A stretch of DNA of 64,000 bases from Cryptosporangium minutisporangium (GCF_039536245.1 NZ_BAAAYN010000023.1:68875-132874), one strand, 5' to 3'; positions 32,365 to 41,015 are shown, counted from the first letter of the stretch. The notes: generated by a model from the sequence alone, not told the origin. Numbers and translations: made by a program.

Positions 32365-33363
32365 TCATGCTTTGAGCAGCTGTTCGCTCAGCTCCCAGAG
32401 TTTCTGGGCGGACTGCGGGTCGACGGCGTGCGCAGCGACGTCGGACGTGGCGGCCTCGGGCGCGCCGGAGTCGGTGGACGCCACAGAATCGCGCAGCCGG
32501 GCGATGTCGTTGTCTTTCAGGTAGACGCCGCCGATGCCGGTGAGCAGTGGGCTGGCTGCGGCGAACACGATGGTGCTGGCGCCTTGCTGCGGTGTCTTCT
32601 TGTCGTGCTCGGGTTCGATGATCGGTCGGCCGGCCTCGTCGATCAGTCCCATGGCTGAATTCGTCGCCCGAACCTTGTCCTCCGGCATCGACGATCCCAA
32701 GCTGGTGCCGACGACCATGCCCGGGTGCACCGCGTAACCGTGGATCCCCGCGTCGCCCCAGCGTCGATCCAGTTCGACGGCGAACAGGACGTTGGCGGTC
32801 TTGGACTGGGCGTACGCAACGAAGGGCCGGTACCCGGTGGTGAAGTGCGGGTCGTCCCAGCGGATGCCCCCGATGTGGTGGGCGGCGGATGACACGTTGA
32901 CCACACGAGCACTGTGTGCGGCGCGCAGCGCGGGCAGTAACTGCAACGTCAGCTGGAAATGGCCGAGATGATTGGTCGCGAACTGCGATTCGTAGCCCCG
33001 GGCGTCGCGCACCAGTGGGCCGCCCATGATCCCGGCACCGTTGATCAAAATGTGCAGCGGACGGCCGGAGTCGAGGTAGCGAGCGGCGAAGGCGTCGATC
33101 GACATCGGGTCGAGAAGGTCCAGCCGGCTGATCTCGACCCGCTCGATTCCGGCCAGCGGCGGGGCGGCGCGGTCCGGAGCACGCGAGCCCACGACGACCG
33201 ACGCGCCGGCCTTGCTGAGCGCACGGGTGGTCTCCAGACCGAGCCCCACGTGGCCGCCGGTGACGATGACGTTCGTACCGGACAGATCGATGCCCGAGAG
33301 GACATCGTCGGCCGTTGAGGCGGCGGTGAAGCCCGTACCGATGGGCTGCTGCTTCTGCGTCAT
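32365..33363 (-). CDS. Short-chain dehydrogenase/reductase (WW-domain oxidoreductase-like)
   Basis: 332 residues, an extended SDR. Cofactor motif TGGHVGLGLE (about 35-44), INGAGIMG (about 107-114), Ser in VNVSSAAH (about 151-158) and YAQSK (about 183-187) complete the NAD(P)H site and the Ser-Tyr-Lys triad. The substrate is unknown. ATG 33363 has AAGGTAG upstream. The C-terminal 60 residues are longer than in classical SDRs. Confidence 0.85.
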   Translation of the reverse strand: MTQKQQPIGTGFTAASTADDVLSGIDLSGTNVIVTGGHVGLGLETTRALSKAGASVVVGSRAPDRAAPPLAGIERVEISRLDLLDPMSIDAFAARYLDSGRPLHILINGAGIMGGPLVRDARGYESQFATNHLGHFQLTLQLLPALRAAHSARVVNVSSAAHHIGGIRWDDPHFTTGYRPFVAYAQSKTANVLFAVELDRRWGDAGIHGYAVHPGMVVGTSLGSSMPEDKVRATNSAMGLIDEAGRPIIEPEHDKKTPQQGASTIVFAAASPLLTGIGGVYLKDNDIARLRDSVASTDSGAPEAATSDVAAHAVDPQSAQKLWELSEQLLKA

Positions 33364-33439
33364 GTCGCTACCTTGCGGGAACCCGCCGCCGCCGTCTGCG
33401 TCATCGACCAAGTCGCCCGCGCCCGGCCGCCTCGGCGCG

Positions 33440-33775
33440 TCAGGCGAGGTCGCCGGCGCGCCTCATCGCCAAGCCGATCGCGACGGCTCCGAAGTACTGC
33501 GCGAGGCTTTCGACGTCGGTCTCCTCCCACCGGGCGCCTCGGCCAGCCGAATCGATCTCGAACCGAATGCACCGTAGGTCGGCGTCGATGAAAACGCCAT
33601 CCTGCCGGTTGTCTTCTCCTCCGATGAGTCCCGCCAGGATGACGTCCGACTCGTGCATGCCGTGGGCCCGGAGCAGCGTTCGGAGGTCGCCGAAGTCGGA
33701 GTCTTCGCGAAGCAGTTCCGTGAGCTCCTCGACTTCCTCACGCAACGCTTCGTCCCCGTCGGAAAGCTCGGCCAC
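33440..33775 (-). CDS. Small acidic protein of unknown function
   Basis: 111 residues from GTG 33775, very acidic in its first half (LREEVEELTELLREDSDFGD), probably helical, then a mixed alpha/beta C-terminal half. No family is recognised. It is divergent from the lipoprotein gene, with only 43 bp between the two starts, so both promoters must overlap or be very short. Confidence 0.55.
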   Translation of the reverse strand: MAELSDGDEALREEVEELTELLREDSDFGDLRTLLRAHGMHESDVILAGLIGGEDNRQDGVFIDADLRCIRFEIDSAGRGARWEETDVESLAQYFGAVAIGLAMRRAGDLA

Positions 33776-33818
33776 GAAAGCCAGACTGGCTGAGCTACGT
33801 CAGGATGTCGAGGTGGCG

Positions 33819-34808
33819 ATGCGGTGGTGTACCGGTTCCCGGCTGGGCCCCGCCCTTCTGGCCACGGTGCTGGCGGTCTCGGGCTGCTCACTCAACCCCA
33901 GCGACTTCGAGTTCGACGACCCACCGGGACCCGCTGACTCAGCGGTGACGTCGTACGGTTCCGAGTTGGGGGCCCGAGTGCGCCTGGTCGGTCGCGGCGC
34001 TCCCGACGGGGCCACCTTGCCGGACGTCTACTCGGGCAGCGGCCCCGGTGACGTCAGATTCGATCCTTCCGGCCGGTACGCCGCGATCGAGGGGGACCTC
34101 GAGCCCAACGGCTTTCCGACGAGCACCACCCTTCTGGACCTGACCACCGGCGAGGCCACCCAGATCACGCATTCGGAGACGTGCGGCGGCATCCCCCTGA
34201 TCGTGTTCGCGACCGACTCCCGCACCCTGATCCAGCGCGAGTGCGAGCGGGCGCGACTACGAAAACACACGCCGGAAGGATGGGAGTCGACCGGAGCGAA
34301 CCTCGCCCTGGACGACGCGGAGAACATCTGGGCACTGTCAGCGGACGGACGCATCCTGACCTACGGACGCAACCGCCTGCGCATACGCTCGGCAACCACC
34401 GGCGCGCTCCTCGGCGACCATCCGGTTCCGCGGGAGATCACCGCCGACGAGCTGAACGGAGCGACGGGCACCTTCGACGGAGAGAACCGACCCCTCTTTC
34501 TGACCTCTTCCGGCGTGTGGCTACTGGGCAGCACCGAGCCGCCCCGGCGATACGCACCCGCCCGCTGTCCGGTCTCCTGCGAAACAAGCCTCGCCGGCCA
34601 GAGCCCGGACATGATCGCCTGGACCATCCAAGGCACCAGCCCCGCCGAAGGCGCACCGCAACTGTGGACACTCGACCACACCGGCACGATCACCGCGCGA
34701 GGCACCGTCACCGGCGGCGCGACACCGGACTACCTCAACTTCTTCCTGGCCGATCGCCTCCTGCGACCCGGCCCCGACTTCCTGAGAACACCCCAACTGA
34801 GGGTGTGA
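33819..34808 (+). CDS. Lipoprotein, probably beta-propeller-like
   Basis: 329 residues with a lipoprotein signal peptide ending in the lipobox VSGC (Cys about 24). The mature part is rich in repeated beta-strand motifs (GRYAAIEGDL, LLDLTTGE, GRILTYGRNRLRIRS) and looks like a WD40- or YVTN-type propeller; Cys residues near 120, 250 and 254 may form disulfides. ATG 33819 has GAGG 5 bases upstream. No enzymatic motif is visible. Downstream in the same frame a further 36 codons stay open after the stop. Confidence 0.65.
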   Translation: MRWCTGSRLGPALLATVLAVSGCSLNPSDFEFDDPPGPADSAVTSYGSELGARVRLVGRGAPDGATLPDVYSGSGPGDVRFDPSGRYAAIEGDLEPNGFPTSTTLLDLTTGEATQITHSETCGGIPLIVFATDSRTLIQRECERARLRKHTPEGWESTGANLALDDAENIWALSADGRILTYGRNRLRIRSATTGALLGDHPVPREITADELNGATGTFDGENRPLFLTSSGVWLLGSTEPPRRYAPARCPVSCETSLAGQSPDMIAWTIQGTSPAEGAPQLWTLDHTGTITARGTVTGGATPDYLNFFLADRLLRPGPDFLRTPQLRV

Positions 34809-34920
34809 GCGGCGGCGGCGCGCGGGCGGTTCCTGGCACTCCATCGGACGCCCGACCGCGCCGAAGAGGTCATCGGCGACCTCGACGAGGTGCGGCGCCT
34901 CGTCGGAGCGACAAGCTAGC
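34809..34920 (+). pseudogene. In-frame coding-like tail after the lipoprotein stop
   Basis: Directly after the lipoprotein TGA the same frame runs on for 36 codons (LALHRTPDRAEEVIGDLDEV, then RRLVGATS) to a TAG. The composition is coding-like (amphipathic, acidic/basic pairs), but there is no start codon with a ribosome binding site. It may be the remnant of a separate gene's C-terminus. This is weak evidence. Confidence 0.3.
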
Positions 34921-34986
34921 AGGCAACCGAATCCCGTTCTCGCTGCCTCTCCTCATCGACGGGGCAGTCCGGGGCGAAGGGAACGT

Positions 34987-35511
34987 GTGCTCGACCCATG
35001 GGAACAGGCGTACTTGGAGTTCGCCGGGGAACGCCTGCCGGTCCTGCGCCGTCTGGCCTACGTGCTCTGCCAGGACTGGCACCGCGCGGACGACCTGGTG
35101 CAGGGCGCGCTCGTGCAGCTCTACGTCCACTGGGAGACGGTCAGCGCCGCGACCGACCGGGCCGCCTACGCGCGGACCGTACTGATGCGTGTCTTCCTCA
35201 ACGAGAAGCGCACGTTCTGGGGTAAGCGCGTGGTGCTGGTCGACGACGTGCCGGACCGCGAGGTCACCCGCGAGCCGGACACCGCGGCGTCGGTGACGCT
35301 GCGGGCGGCGCTTGCCGGGCTGCCGGCCCGGCAGCGGGCGGTGCTGGTGCTGCGGTTCCTCTCCGACCTGTCGGTCGAGCAGACCGCCGAGGCGCTGGAG
35401 TGCTCCACCGGCACGGTGAAGAGCCAGACGTCCAAGGCCCTCGCCGCGTTACGGCGCGCCCTGCCGGATCCCGAGCACATCGACCGGTTCACGAGCGGGC
35501 CGAGGAGCTGA
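34987..35511 (+). CDS. SigE-family RNA polymerase sigma factor (copy 2)
   Basis: 174 residues, region 2 with LAYVLCQDWHRADDLVQGAL (about 20-39) and region 4 with RQRAVLVLRFLSDLSVEQTA and STGTVKSQTSKALAALR. It is homologous to the sigma factor at 31052. The start is GTG 34987 with GAAGGGA upstream. Its stop is 2 bp before the ATG of the partner membrane protein, a closer arrangement than in copy 1. It probably responds to a signal sensed by that partner. Confidence 0.88.
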   Translation: MLDPWEQAYLEFAGERLPVLRRLAYVLCQDWHRADDLVQGALVQLYVHWETVSAATDRAAYARTVLMRVFLNEKRTFWGKRVVLVDDVPDREVTREPDTAASVTLRAALAGLPARQRAVLVLRFLSDLSVEQTAEALECSTGTVKSQTSKALAALRRALPDPEHIDRFTSGPRS

Positions 35512-35513
35512 CC

Positions 35514-36521
35514 ATGGACGAGACACGGACCCGAGCCCTGCTCACGACCATTGCGGCCGACGCCGCTCCGCCTACCGGCGTCGACCTGGCCGGCATCGTC
35601 AAAATTGGCCGACGCCGACGCAAGCGAGCACCTCGATGGATCGTCGCCGCGGCAGCGGCAGTCGTTCTGCTCCTGACGATCACCACCGTCGCGCTGCTCC
35701 GCCCCGACGGGGAGAAGCCACCGCCGCCCACCGTGGCACCGACCAGCTTCGACCCGCGCACGACGCGGATCGTCCCCGGCTGGCTGCCGGACGGCATCGA
35801 CAACCGCGGGCACCTCGCCGACCCACGCCGGGAGGCGCACAGCGCGTCACGGGTCGAGGGCGGGATGGTCACGATCACGCTGCTGCCGCGCGGGGGCACG
35901 CCACCGGCCTTCGTCGCGATGTCGGAGCCTGGTCCGGCGGTCCGCGGGGCCCCCTCGACCTGGACCGTCTCCTTGGACGGACAGAGGGGCCGGCTCAGCT
36001 GGGAATGGGCACCGGATGCTCTCGTCTACATCGACATCTTGCCCTTCAAGGGCTACCCCGACCTGCGGGCGCTGGTCGCTCGGGTGGCCGCCGACCTGCG
36101 GGTGGGCGCCGAACGCCCGGCGGCGTTGCCGTTCACGGTGGAGGTCCCTCCAGGGCTGCGGGTGTCGGAGATGGCCGAGAGCCGGTCGGATTCCGGCAAC
36201 GTAGTGCTGTCGTTCGAGGGCCGCGGAGGTCAGAAGCAGCCGACCGCACGGCTGATGCTCTCGCGGTACTCGCCGAACCGCAGGCCCCGCTTCGAGCCGA
36301 ACACGACGGCCGGTGGCCGGCCGACCATGGTCGCCGTGCAGGGCGAGCGGGTCGAGGCGGTGCAGATGCTCGGAGGCCACGAGCTCACCGTGTTCTGCCT
36401 GCCCTGGAAAGGTCTGACGGGGATCGGCCTGCGCGACGAGTGCATGCGATTCATCGGCAGCGTCCGGCCAGTCGGCGAACTCAACCGGCCGGAGACCTGG
36501 AGCACGGCACCGATCCGGTAG
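35514..36521 (+). CDS. Single-helix membrane protein, putative sigma-factor partner (copy 2)
   Basis: 335 residues. The cytoplasmic part has APPTGVDLAGIVKIGRRRRK (about 18-37), matching the PPxxVDxxxIV-plus-basic motif of the 31573 gene. One helix follows (about 43-62), then a large extracytoplasmic domain without a recognised fold. ATG 35514 follows GAGGAG two bases after the sigma gene stop. The repeated gene order suggests it controls its sigma factor. No catalytic or zinc motif is seen. Confidence 0.65.
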   Translation: MDETRTRALLTTIAADAAPPTGVDLAGIVKIGRRRRKRAPRWIVAAAAAVVLLLTITTVALLRPDGEKPPPPTVAPTSFDPRTTRIVPGWLPDGIDNRGHLADPRREAHSASRVEGGMVTITLLPRGGTPPAFVAMSEPGPAVRGAPSTWTVSLDGQRGRLSWEWAPDALVYIDILPFKGYPDLRALVARVAADLRVGAERPAALPFTVEVPPGLRVSEMAESRSDSGNVVLSFEGRGGQKQPTARLMLSRYSPNRRPRFEPNTTAGGRPTMVAVQGERVEAVQMLGGHELTVFCLPWKGLTGIGLRDECMRFIGSVRPVGELNRPETWSTAPIR

Positions 36522-36560
36522 CTGATTCCGACGTCTTCGCGTTGGCCGGTCGATCAAGGG

Positions 36561-37139
36561 CTAGTCGTCCGAGGCCACTCTCGTACGGAAGCCCGGGCCT
36601 GGGACGGTCTCGATTTCGGCTGCCGCGACGTGGTGATCGTGTTCGCAGCGGACCTGCACGGACAGGGGAGCGCCGCAACCGGATGCCGTGGTAGGTACGT
36701 CGAGCTGCGTGCCGATGCCCTCCAGGCACCACTGCCACCCCTCCCGCAGGCCGTCGACCGCCTTCGCGTCCGCCAAGCCCTCGACCGTGAGCTCCAGTCG
36801 GGTCCCGCCCTCGACCGGCAGGAGCAGCACCGTGCAGCGGGAGCGCTCCAGCATGCCCTCCCCCTCGGTGAGCACGTCGAGCACGAGTCGCTCCACCGGC
36901 TCGAACACCGCGAAGGTCGCCGTCTCGCGGTACCCCTCGCCGGCCGGACGCGGGCCGAATCGCAGCCGGTAGCCCCCGCCCTCGCGGGCGTCGACCTCGC
37001 ACGTCGACACACGCCAGTCGGGGTCGGGGCAGGCCCAGCGCTCCAGCAGGTCGGCGCGGGTGAAGGCGGCCCACACCCGCTCGGGCGGCGCCGGGTAGGT
37101 GCGGTCGAGGTCGAACGAGAGGAGCGGGGCGGTGGTCAC
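36561..37139 (-). CDS. SRPBCC (AHSA1/START-like) domain protein
   Basis: 192 residues. The AHSA1-type opening FDLDRTYPAPPERVWAAFTR (about 9-28) and the WACPDPDWR turn are typical; the fold makes a hydrophobic ligand cavity. The last 40 residues after DVPTTAS are an unusual extension with several His. The start is a GTG overlapping the ArsR stop (ATGTGACC). ArsR-SRPBCC pairs are a frequent actinobacterial two-gene unit in which the ArsR protein controls the pair. The ligand is unknown. Confidence 0.85.
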   Translation of the reverse strand: MTTAPLLSFDLDRTYPAPPERVWAAFTRADLLERWACPDPDWRVSTCEVDAREGGGYRLRFGPRPAGEGYRETATFAVFEPVERLVLDVLTEGEGMLERSRCTVLLLPVEGGTRLELTVEGLADAKAVDGLREGWQWCLEGIGTQLDVPTTASGCGAPLSVQVRCEHDHHVAAAEIETVPGPGFRTRVASDD

Positions 37140-37441
37140 ATGTCCTCCAGGAGGGTGCCGAGAGCGTCCAGCCGGGTCGACCAGAGCGCCTGCTGCTGTG
37201 CGGTCCACTCGGCTACGGCGACGAGGGCGTCGTCTCGCAGCCGGCATTCGCGCACGCGGCCGCGCTTGACCGTCGTCACCAAGCCCGCCTCCTCCAGCAC
37301 GCGGACGTGCTTGAGGACGGCGGGCAGCGACAGCGACGTCGGCGCCGCGAGATCACCGGCGGTCGTCGGCCCGCGGGCGAGCCGCTCGACGATGGCGAGG
37401 CGGGTCGGGTCGCCCAGAGCCGCGAACTGACGGTGAACCAT
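37136..37441 (-). CDS. ArsR family transcriptional regulator
   Basis: 101 residues with a winged helix-turn-helix: FAALGDPTRLAIVERLARGP (about 6-25) and SLPAVLKHVRVLEEAGLV, the recognition helix and turn. No metal-binding CxC motif, so it belongs to the non-metal group that partners SRPBCC proteins. ATG 37441 has no ribosome binding site; a TTGACA lies at the distance expected for a leaderless transcript, and an operator-like dyad overlaps the start. It overlaps the SRPBCC gene by 4 bp. Confidence 0.85.
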   Translation of the reverse strand: MVHRQFAALGDPTRLAIVERLARGPTTAGDLAAPTSLSLPAVLKHVRVLEEAGLVTTVKRGRVRECRLRDDALVAVAEWTAQQQALWSTRLDALGTLLEDM

Positions 37442-37450
37442 ACGGTTTAC
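37433..37450. promoter_or_regulatory. Putative ArsR autoregulatory operator
   Basis: GTGAACC-atac-GGTTTAC is an inverted repeat with 6 of 7 arm bases matching, centred on the ArsR start codon. Binding here would block a leaderless promoter. Its role is inferred from the position. Confidence 0.45.
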
Positions 37451-37471
37451 TGTTGCGCCCGGACGTGACCG

Positions 37472-37477
37472 TGTCAA
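37472..37477 (-). promoter_or_regulatory. Candidate -35 element of the ArsR promoter
   Basis: TTGACA on the minus strand occupies -36 to -31 relative to the ArsR ATG, the correct place if the mRNA starts at the A of ATG. The -10 region (ACAGTA) is poor. Confidence 0.4.
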
Positions 37478-37496
37478 CCCACCACGAGACCGTGGG

Positions 37497-37964
37497 TCAG
37501 CGGACCTGTTCGGCGAGCCCGACGAGGATGCCCTCGGGGCCGCGGACGTAACAGAGGCGATAGCTGTCGTCGACGCCGGGATCACCCGGCTGGTGCTGGT
37601 ACCGCACCAACTCCCCGACGAGTTCGGCGCCGTGGTTGCGCAGGCGCTCCAGCACGTCGTCGATGTCGTCGACGGCGAACATGATGCGGCGAATGCCCAG
37701 CGTGTTGGCGGGTGCGTTCTTCGGCTCGGCGCTGATCGCCTTCGGTGCGTGGAACATCGCGAGCTCGATTCGGCCCTGGCCGTCCGGGGTCCGCAGCATG
37801 GCGATTTCCTGTCGGACGTCGTCGATCCCGATGACGCGCTCCACCCAGCGGCCCTCGATGGGGGCCCTGCCGTCCAGCTCCATGCCGAGTTCGAGGAAGA
37901 ACGAGATCACTGCGTCGAGGTCGTCGACAACGATGAGAACGTTGTCCATCCGCTGAAGCGTCAT
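37497..37964 (-). CDS. VOC (glyoxalase/bleomycin-resistance-like) protein
   Basis: 155 residues with two beta-alpha-beta-beta-beta halves: NVLIVVDDLDAVISFFLELG (about 8-27) and IRRIMFAVDDIDDVLERL (about 91-108). The C-terminal half ends YVRGPEGILVGLAEQ, with the metal-ligand Glu of the fold. Members range from isomerases to dioxygenases and drug-binding proteins; the substrate is unknown. GGAGG stands before ATG 37964. It is a single gene. Confidence 0.83.
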   Translation of the reverse strand: MTLQRMDNVLIVVDDLDAVISFFLELGMELDGRAPIEGRWVERVIGIDDVRQEIAMLRTPDGQGRIELAMFHAPKAISAEPKNAPANTLGIRRIMFAVDDIDDVLERLRNHGAELVGELVRYQHQPGDPGVDDSYRLCYVRGPEGILVGLAEQVR

Positions 37965-38111
37965 GCCGGGCCTCCTTGATCCGTGCGGCCGCCTGGCCGC
38001 AACCGCCCCGGGGACGGAGCCGTCGGGCCGTTCTCGACACGCATCGTCTCGCGAGAGGTCACCTGCGCGGGGGCCCTCAGCGACCGGGACGCCGGGGAAC
38101 CGGTCCGTGCG

Positions 38112-38936
38112 TCATCCGAGGGAGGGCGTGCCCGTGACCCGCGCGACGTAGGCGTGGGCGCGCGGCAGCACCTGGTCGCGGAGCTGGAGAAAGAGGGCGG
38201 CGCTCTGGTGGCCGGGCCAGTCGTCGGGGAGTAACCGGGCCGGCAAGCCGGGGTCGATGTACGGGATGATCCGCCAGCTGTCCAACCCGTGAATCCATGC
38301 GCGGAACGCGTCCTCCGGCGCGTCGCCCAGGGTGGCCACCGCGTCGGCGTGCGCCCCGAGGAACGCGTCGTGCCGGGCCCGGATCGACGCGAGGTCCCAC
38401 CAGCGGGCCGGCTCGCCGGGCCCCCGGACCTCGTTCGCCAGGAACACCGTCGCGTTGGCCGAGAGGTCCAGGTCGGCCAGGATGTCCTCGACCTCCTCGG
38501 TCAGGGATTCCGGGCAGATCCAGAGGGCCGGCGACACGGCGCCGCAGCCGATCCACGTCAGTCGACGCCGCAGCTGGTGACGCACGTCGCGGTTCTGCTC
38601 CGGCACGGAGTAGGAGATCAGGCACCAGCGGTCGTTATCGGCCATCGAACGGGGCTGGAAGATGCGCCGGTCGCCGCGTTCGAGCATCGGAACCGCGTCC
38701 GGGGCGAGCGCGTAGCCGGGCACACCCTCTCGGTTGTCCGCCTCGAGCAGCCCTTTGGCCTTGATCCGCGCCAGCGCGGTCCGGGTGCGCGACTCCGGGA
38801 GGCCGACGGTTCCGGCCAGCTCGACGAGGTGCGCGACCGCGATCCAGCCACCGATCCGGCGCAGCGAGGTGCCGACGATCGTCCGGAGCAGCGACGTGGT
38901 GCTGCCCGGCGAGGACTCCATGTCGTCGAGGATCAC
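38112..38936 (-). CDS. PaaX family transcriptional regulator
   Basis: 274 residues. An N-terminal winged helix (about 22-75, with VGLPESRTRTALARIKAKGL) is followed by the PaaX central domain (WCLISYSVPEQNRDVRHQLR) and the PaaX C-terminal domain (about 170-270). PaaX proteins repress aromatic-acid catabolic genes and respond to CoA thioesters. The GTG start overlaps the kynureninase stop (GTGA), so here it is coupled to tryptophan breakdown. ATG 38921 is a possible alternative start. Confidence 0.85.
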   Translation of the reverse strand: MILDDMESSPGSTTSLLRTIVGTSLRRIGGWIAVAHLVELAGTVGLPESRTRTALARIKAKGLLEADNREGVPGYALAPDAVPMLERGDRRIFQPRSMADNDRWCLISYSVPEQNRDVRHQLRRRLTWIGCGAVSPALWICPESLTEEVEDILADLDLSANATVFLANEVRGPGEPARWWDLASIRARHDAFLGAHADAVATLGDAPEDAFRAWIHGLDSWRIIPYIDPGLPARLLPDDWPGHQSAALFLQLRDQVLPRAHAYVARVTGTPSLG

Positions 38937-40159
38937 GCGGCCTTCTTCCGGTGCCCGGCGCCCAACTCCTCCGCGACGATCAGCAGGCCGCGGGCGACCT
39001 CGGTGAAACTCGTGGAGAGCGGGGAGAGCCCGACCCGCATGCCGTCCGGGTGGCGGAAGTCCGGCACGACGCCGCGCTCCCAGAGCAACGGCACGAGCTC
39101 CTGGAAGTCCGGATGGTCGAGCGTCACGTGGCCGCCGCGCAGGGCGGCGTCGCGGGGAGTGGAGACCCGGACGTCCAGCGGGGCGAGCAGCTCGTCGGAG
39201 AGCTCCAGCACGAACTCGGTGAGCGCGATCGACTTGCGGCGGATGGCGTCCAGGCCGGCCTCGTCGATGAGGTCGAGCATGTCCCGCATGGGGAGCATGG
39301 CGAGCACCGGCGGGGTGCCGCTGACGAACTGGCGGACGCCGGTGGCCGGCTGGTAACCCGGCCTCATCGCGAACGGATCGGCCGAGCCCATCCAGCCCTG
39401 GATCGGCTGCCGGGCCTCGTCGTGGAGCCGGCTGGCGACGTAGGCGAACGCCGGTGCTCCGGGACCGCCGTTGAGGTACTTGTAGGTGCAGCCGACCGCG
39501 AAGTCGACGCCCCAGGCGTCCAGCTCCACCGGGACGACGCCGACGGAGTGGCAGAGGTCCCAGATCACGAGCGCGCCGGCACGGTGGGCGATCGCAGTGA
39601 TCGCGGACACGTCGGCCAGGTAACCGGAGCGGTACGCGACCTGGCTGAGGACGACCATCGCGGTGTCGGGGCCCACCACCGCGGCCACCTGCGCGGGCGT
39701 CACGCCAGCCGACGGGTCGGCGTCGATCCAGCGGAGCGTCGCGCCGCGCTCGGCGGCGATGCCCTCCAGGACGTATCGGTCGGTGGGGAAGTTCTCGGTG
39801 TCCAGCACGATCTCGGCGCGGCCGGGACGCGCGTCGAGAGCGGCCCTGGCGACCTTGTAGAGCATCACGGTCGTCGAGTCCCCGACGACGGTCTGCCCAG
39901 GCGCCGCGCCCAGCGCCACCCGGCCGATCGTGTCGCCCAGCGTGGTCGGCGTCTCGGTCCAGCCCTCGTTCCAGGCGCGGATCAGCCGGCCGCCCCAGGT
40001 CTCGTCGACGAACCGCACCAGGTGGTCCCGGGTCGCCAGCAGCGGGCGGCCCAGCGAGTTCCCGTCCAGGTAGGCGACGACGTCGGCCGGCACGAACCGG
40101 TCGCGGAACGCGGCCAGCGGGTCGGCGGCGTCGAATGCTTCCGCGCGGTCCAGCGTCAT
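38933..40159 (-). CDS. kynU: Kynureninase
   Basis: 408 residues, fold-type I PLP enzyme. It cleaves L-kynurenine (or 3-hydroxykynurenine) to anthranilate (or 3-hydroxyanthranilate) and alanine. LDGNSLGRP near the N-terminus and CTYKYLNGGPGAP (about 219-231), with the PLP-binding Lys, are diagnostic; WDLCHSVG supplies a PLP contact Asp. ATG 40159 is one base after the stop of tryptophan dioxygenase (TGAgATG). The regulator PaaX follows with overlap. No kynurenine formamidase gene is in the window. Confidence 0.93.
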   Translation of the reverse strand: MTLDRAEAFDAADPLAAFRDRFVPADVVAYLDGNSLGRPLLATRDHLVRFVDETWGGRLIRAWNEGWTETPTTLGDTIGRVALGAAPGQTVVGDSTTVMLYKVARAALDARPGRAEIVLDTENFPTDRYVLEGIAAERGATLRWIDADPSAGVTPAQVAAVVGPDTAMVVLSQVAYRSGYLADVSAITAIAHRAGALVIWDLCHSVGVVPVELDAWGVDFAVGCTYKYLNGGPGAPAFAYVASRLHDEARQPIQGWMGSADPFAMRPGYQPATGVRQFVSGTPPVLAMLPMRDMLDLIDEAGLDAIRRKSIALTEFVLELSDELLAPLDVRVSTPRDAALRGGHVTLDHPDFQELVPLLWERGVVPDFRHPDGMRVGLSPLSTSFTEVARGLLIVAEELGAGHRKKAA

Positions 40160-40160
40160 C

Positions 40161-41015
40161 TCAGCCCCCGATCCGCGCGCGGACGCTGTACAGCTCGGGG
40201 AAGAACGTGAGGTCGAGGGCCCGGCGGAGGAACGGCACACCGGACGAGCCGCCGGTGCCGGGCTGGGTGCCGATCATACGCTGCACCGTGCGCAGGTGAC
40301 GGAAGCGCCAGAACTGGAACGCGTCCTCCAGGTCGACCAGGTCCTCGCAAGCCTCGTAGACGTCCCAGGCCGCGGCCGGGTCGTCGTAGACGCCCTCGAA
40401 CACCCCGATCAGCTCCGGCGCCTCGACCCAGCCTTGCCGCACGTCCCGGCCGAGCACGCTGGCCGGGATCGCGTAGCCACGACGAGCGAGCATCCGCAGG
40501 AACGCGTCGTAGAGGCTCGGTTCTCCCAGCAGCGTGTTCAGCGTCTCCCAGGCGGGTGGGTCGGCCTCGAAGACCGCGAGCATGTCGGCGTTCTTGTTGC
40601 CGAGGAGGAACTCGACCGCCCGGTACTGGTGCGACTGGAAGCCCGACGACGGGCCGAGGATCGTACGGAACTCCGCGTACTCGCTCGGCGTCATCGTGGC
40701 CAGCACCGCCCACTGCTCGGTCATCGTCTCGAGGATCCGCTTGACCCTCGCGAGCCGCTTGAGCGACCACGACAGCTGATCGGCGTCGAGCAGCTCCCGC
40801 GCGGAGCGCAGCTCGTGCAGCATCAGCTTGAGCCAGAGCTCGGACGTCTGGTGCTGGATGATGAACAGCATTTCGTCGTGGTGGGCCGGGGCGCTCAGCG
40901 GCTGCTGCGCCCCGAGAACCAGGTCCAGACGGAGGTAGGACGCGTAGCTCATCGCGTCCCGGAAGTCCGTCCGCACTCCGCTTTCGAGCGGGCGCTCGCC
41001 GTTGCTGATGCTCAT
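40161..41015 (-). CDS. kynA: Tryptophan 2,3-dioxygenase
   Basis: 284 residues. A heme dioxygenase that opens the indole ring of L-tryptophan to give N-formylkynurenine. FIIQHQTSELWLKLM (about 51-65), SGFQSHQYR (about 123-131) and the proximal-heme-His helix RFRHLRTVQRMIG (about 236-248) are canonical. ACGGAGA lies before ATG 41015. It is first of the unit kynA-kynU-paaX. The 87-bp gap upstream holds CTCATGAG and CTCACAG elements that could be regulatory. Confidence 0.93.
   Translation of the reverse strand: MSISNGERPLESGVRTDFRDAMSYASYLRLDLVLGAQQPLSAPAHHDEMLFIIQHQTSELWLKLMLHELRSARELLDADQLSWSLKRLARVKRILETMTEQWAVLATMTPSEYAEFRTILGPSSGFQSHQYRAVEFLLGNKNADMLAVFEADPPAWETLNTLLGEPSLYDAFLRMLARRGYAIPASVLGRDVRQGWVEAPELIGVFEGVYDDPAAAWDVYEACEDLVDLEDAFQFWRFRHLRTVQRMIGTQPGTGGSSGVPFLRRALDLTFFPELYSVRARIGG

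Noticed and set aside
31052-36521. Classical ECF sigma with ZAS-type anti-sigma factors
   Set aside because: The membrane partners have no HxxxCxxC zinc motif, so a different class was proposed.
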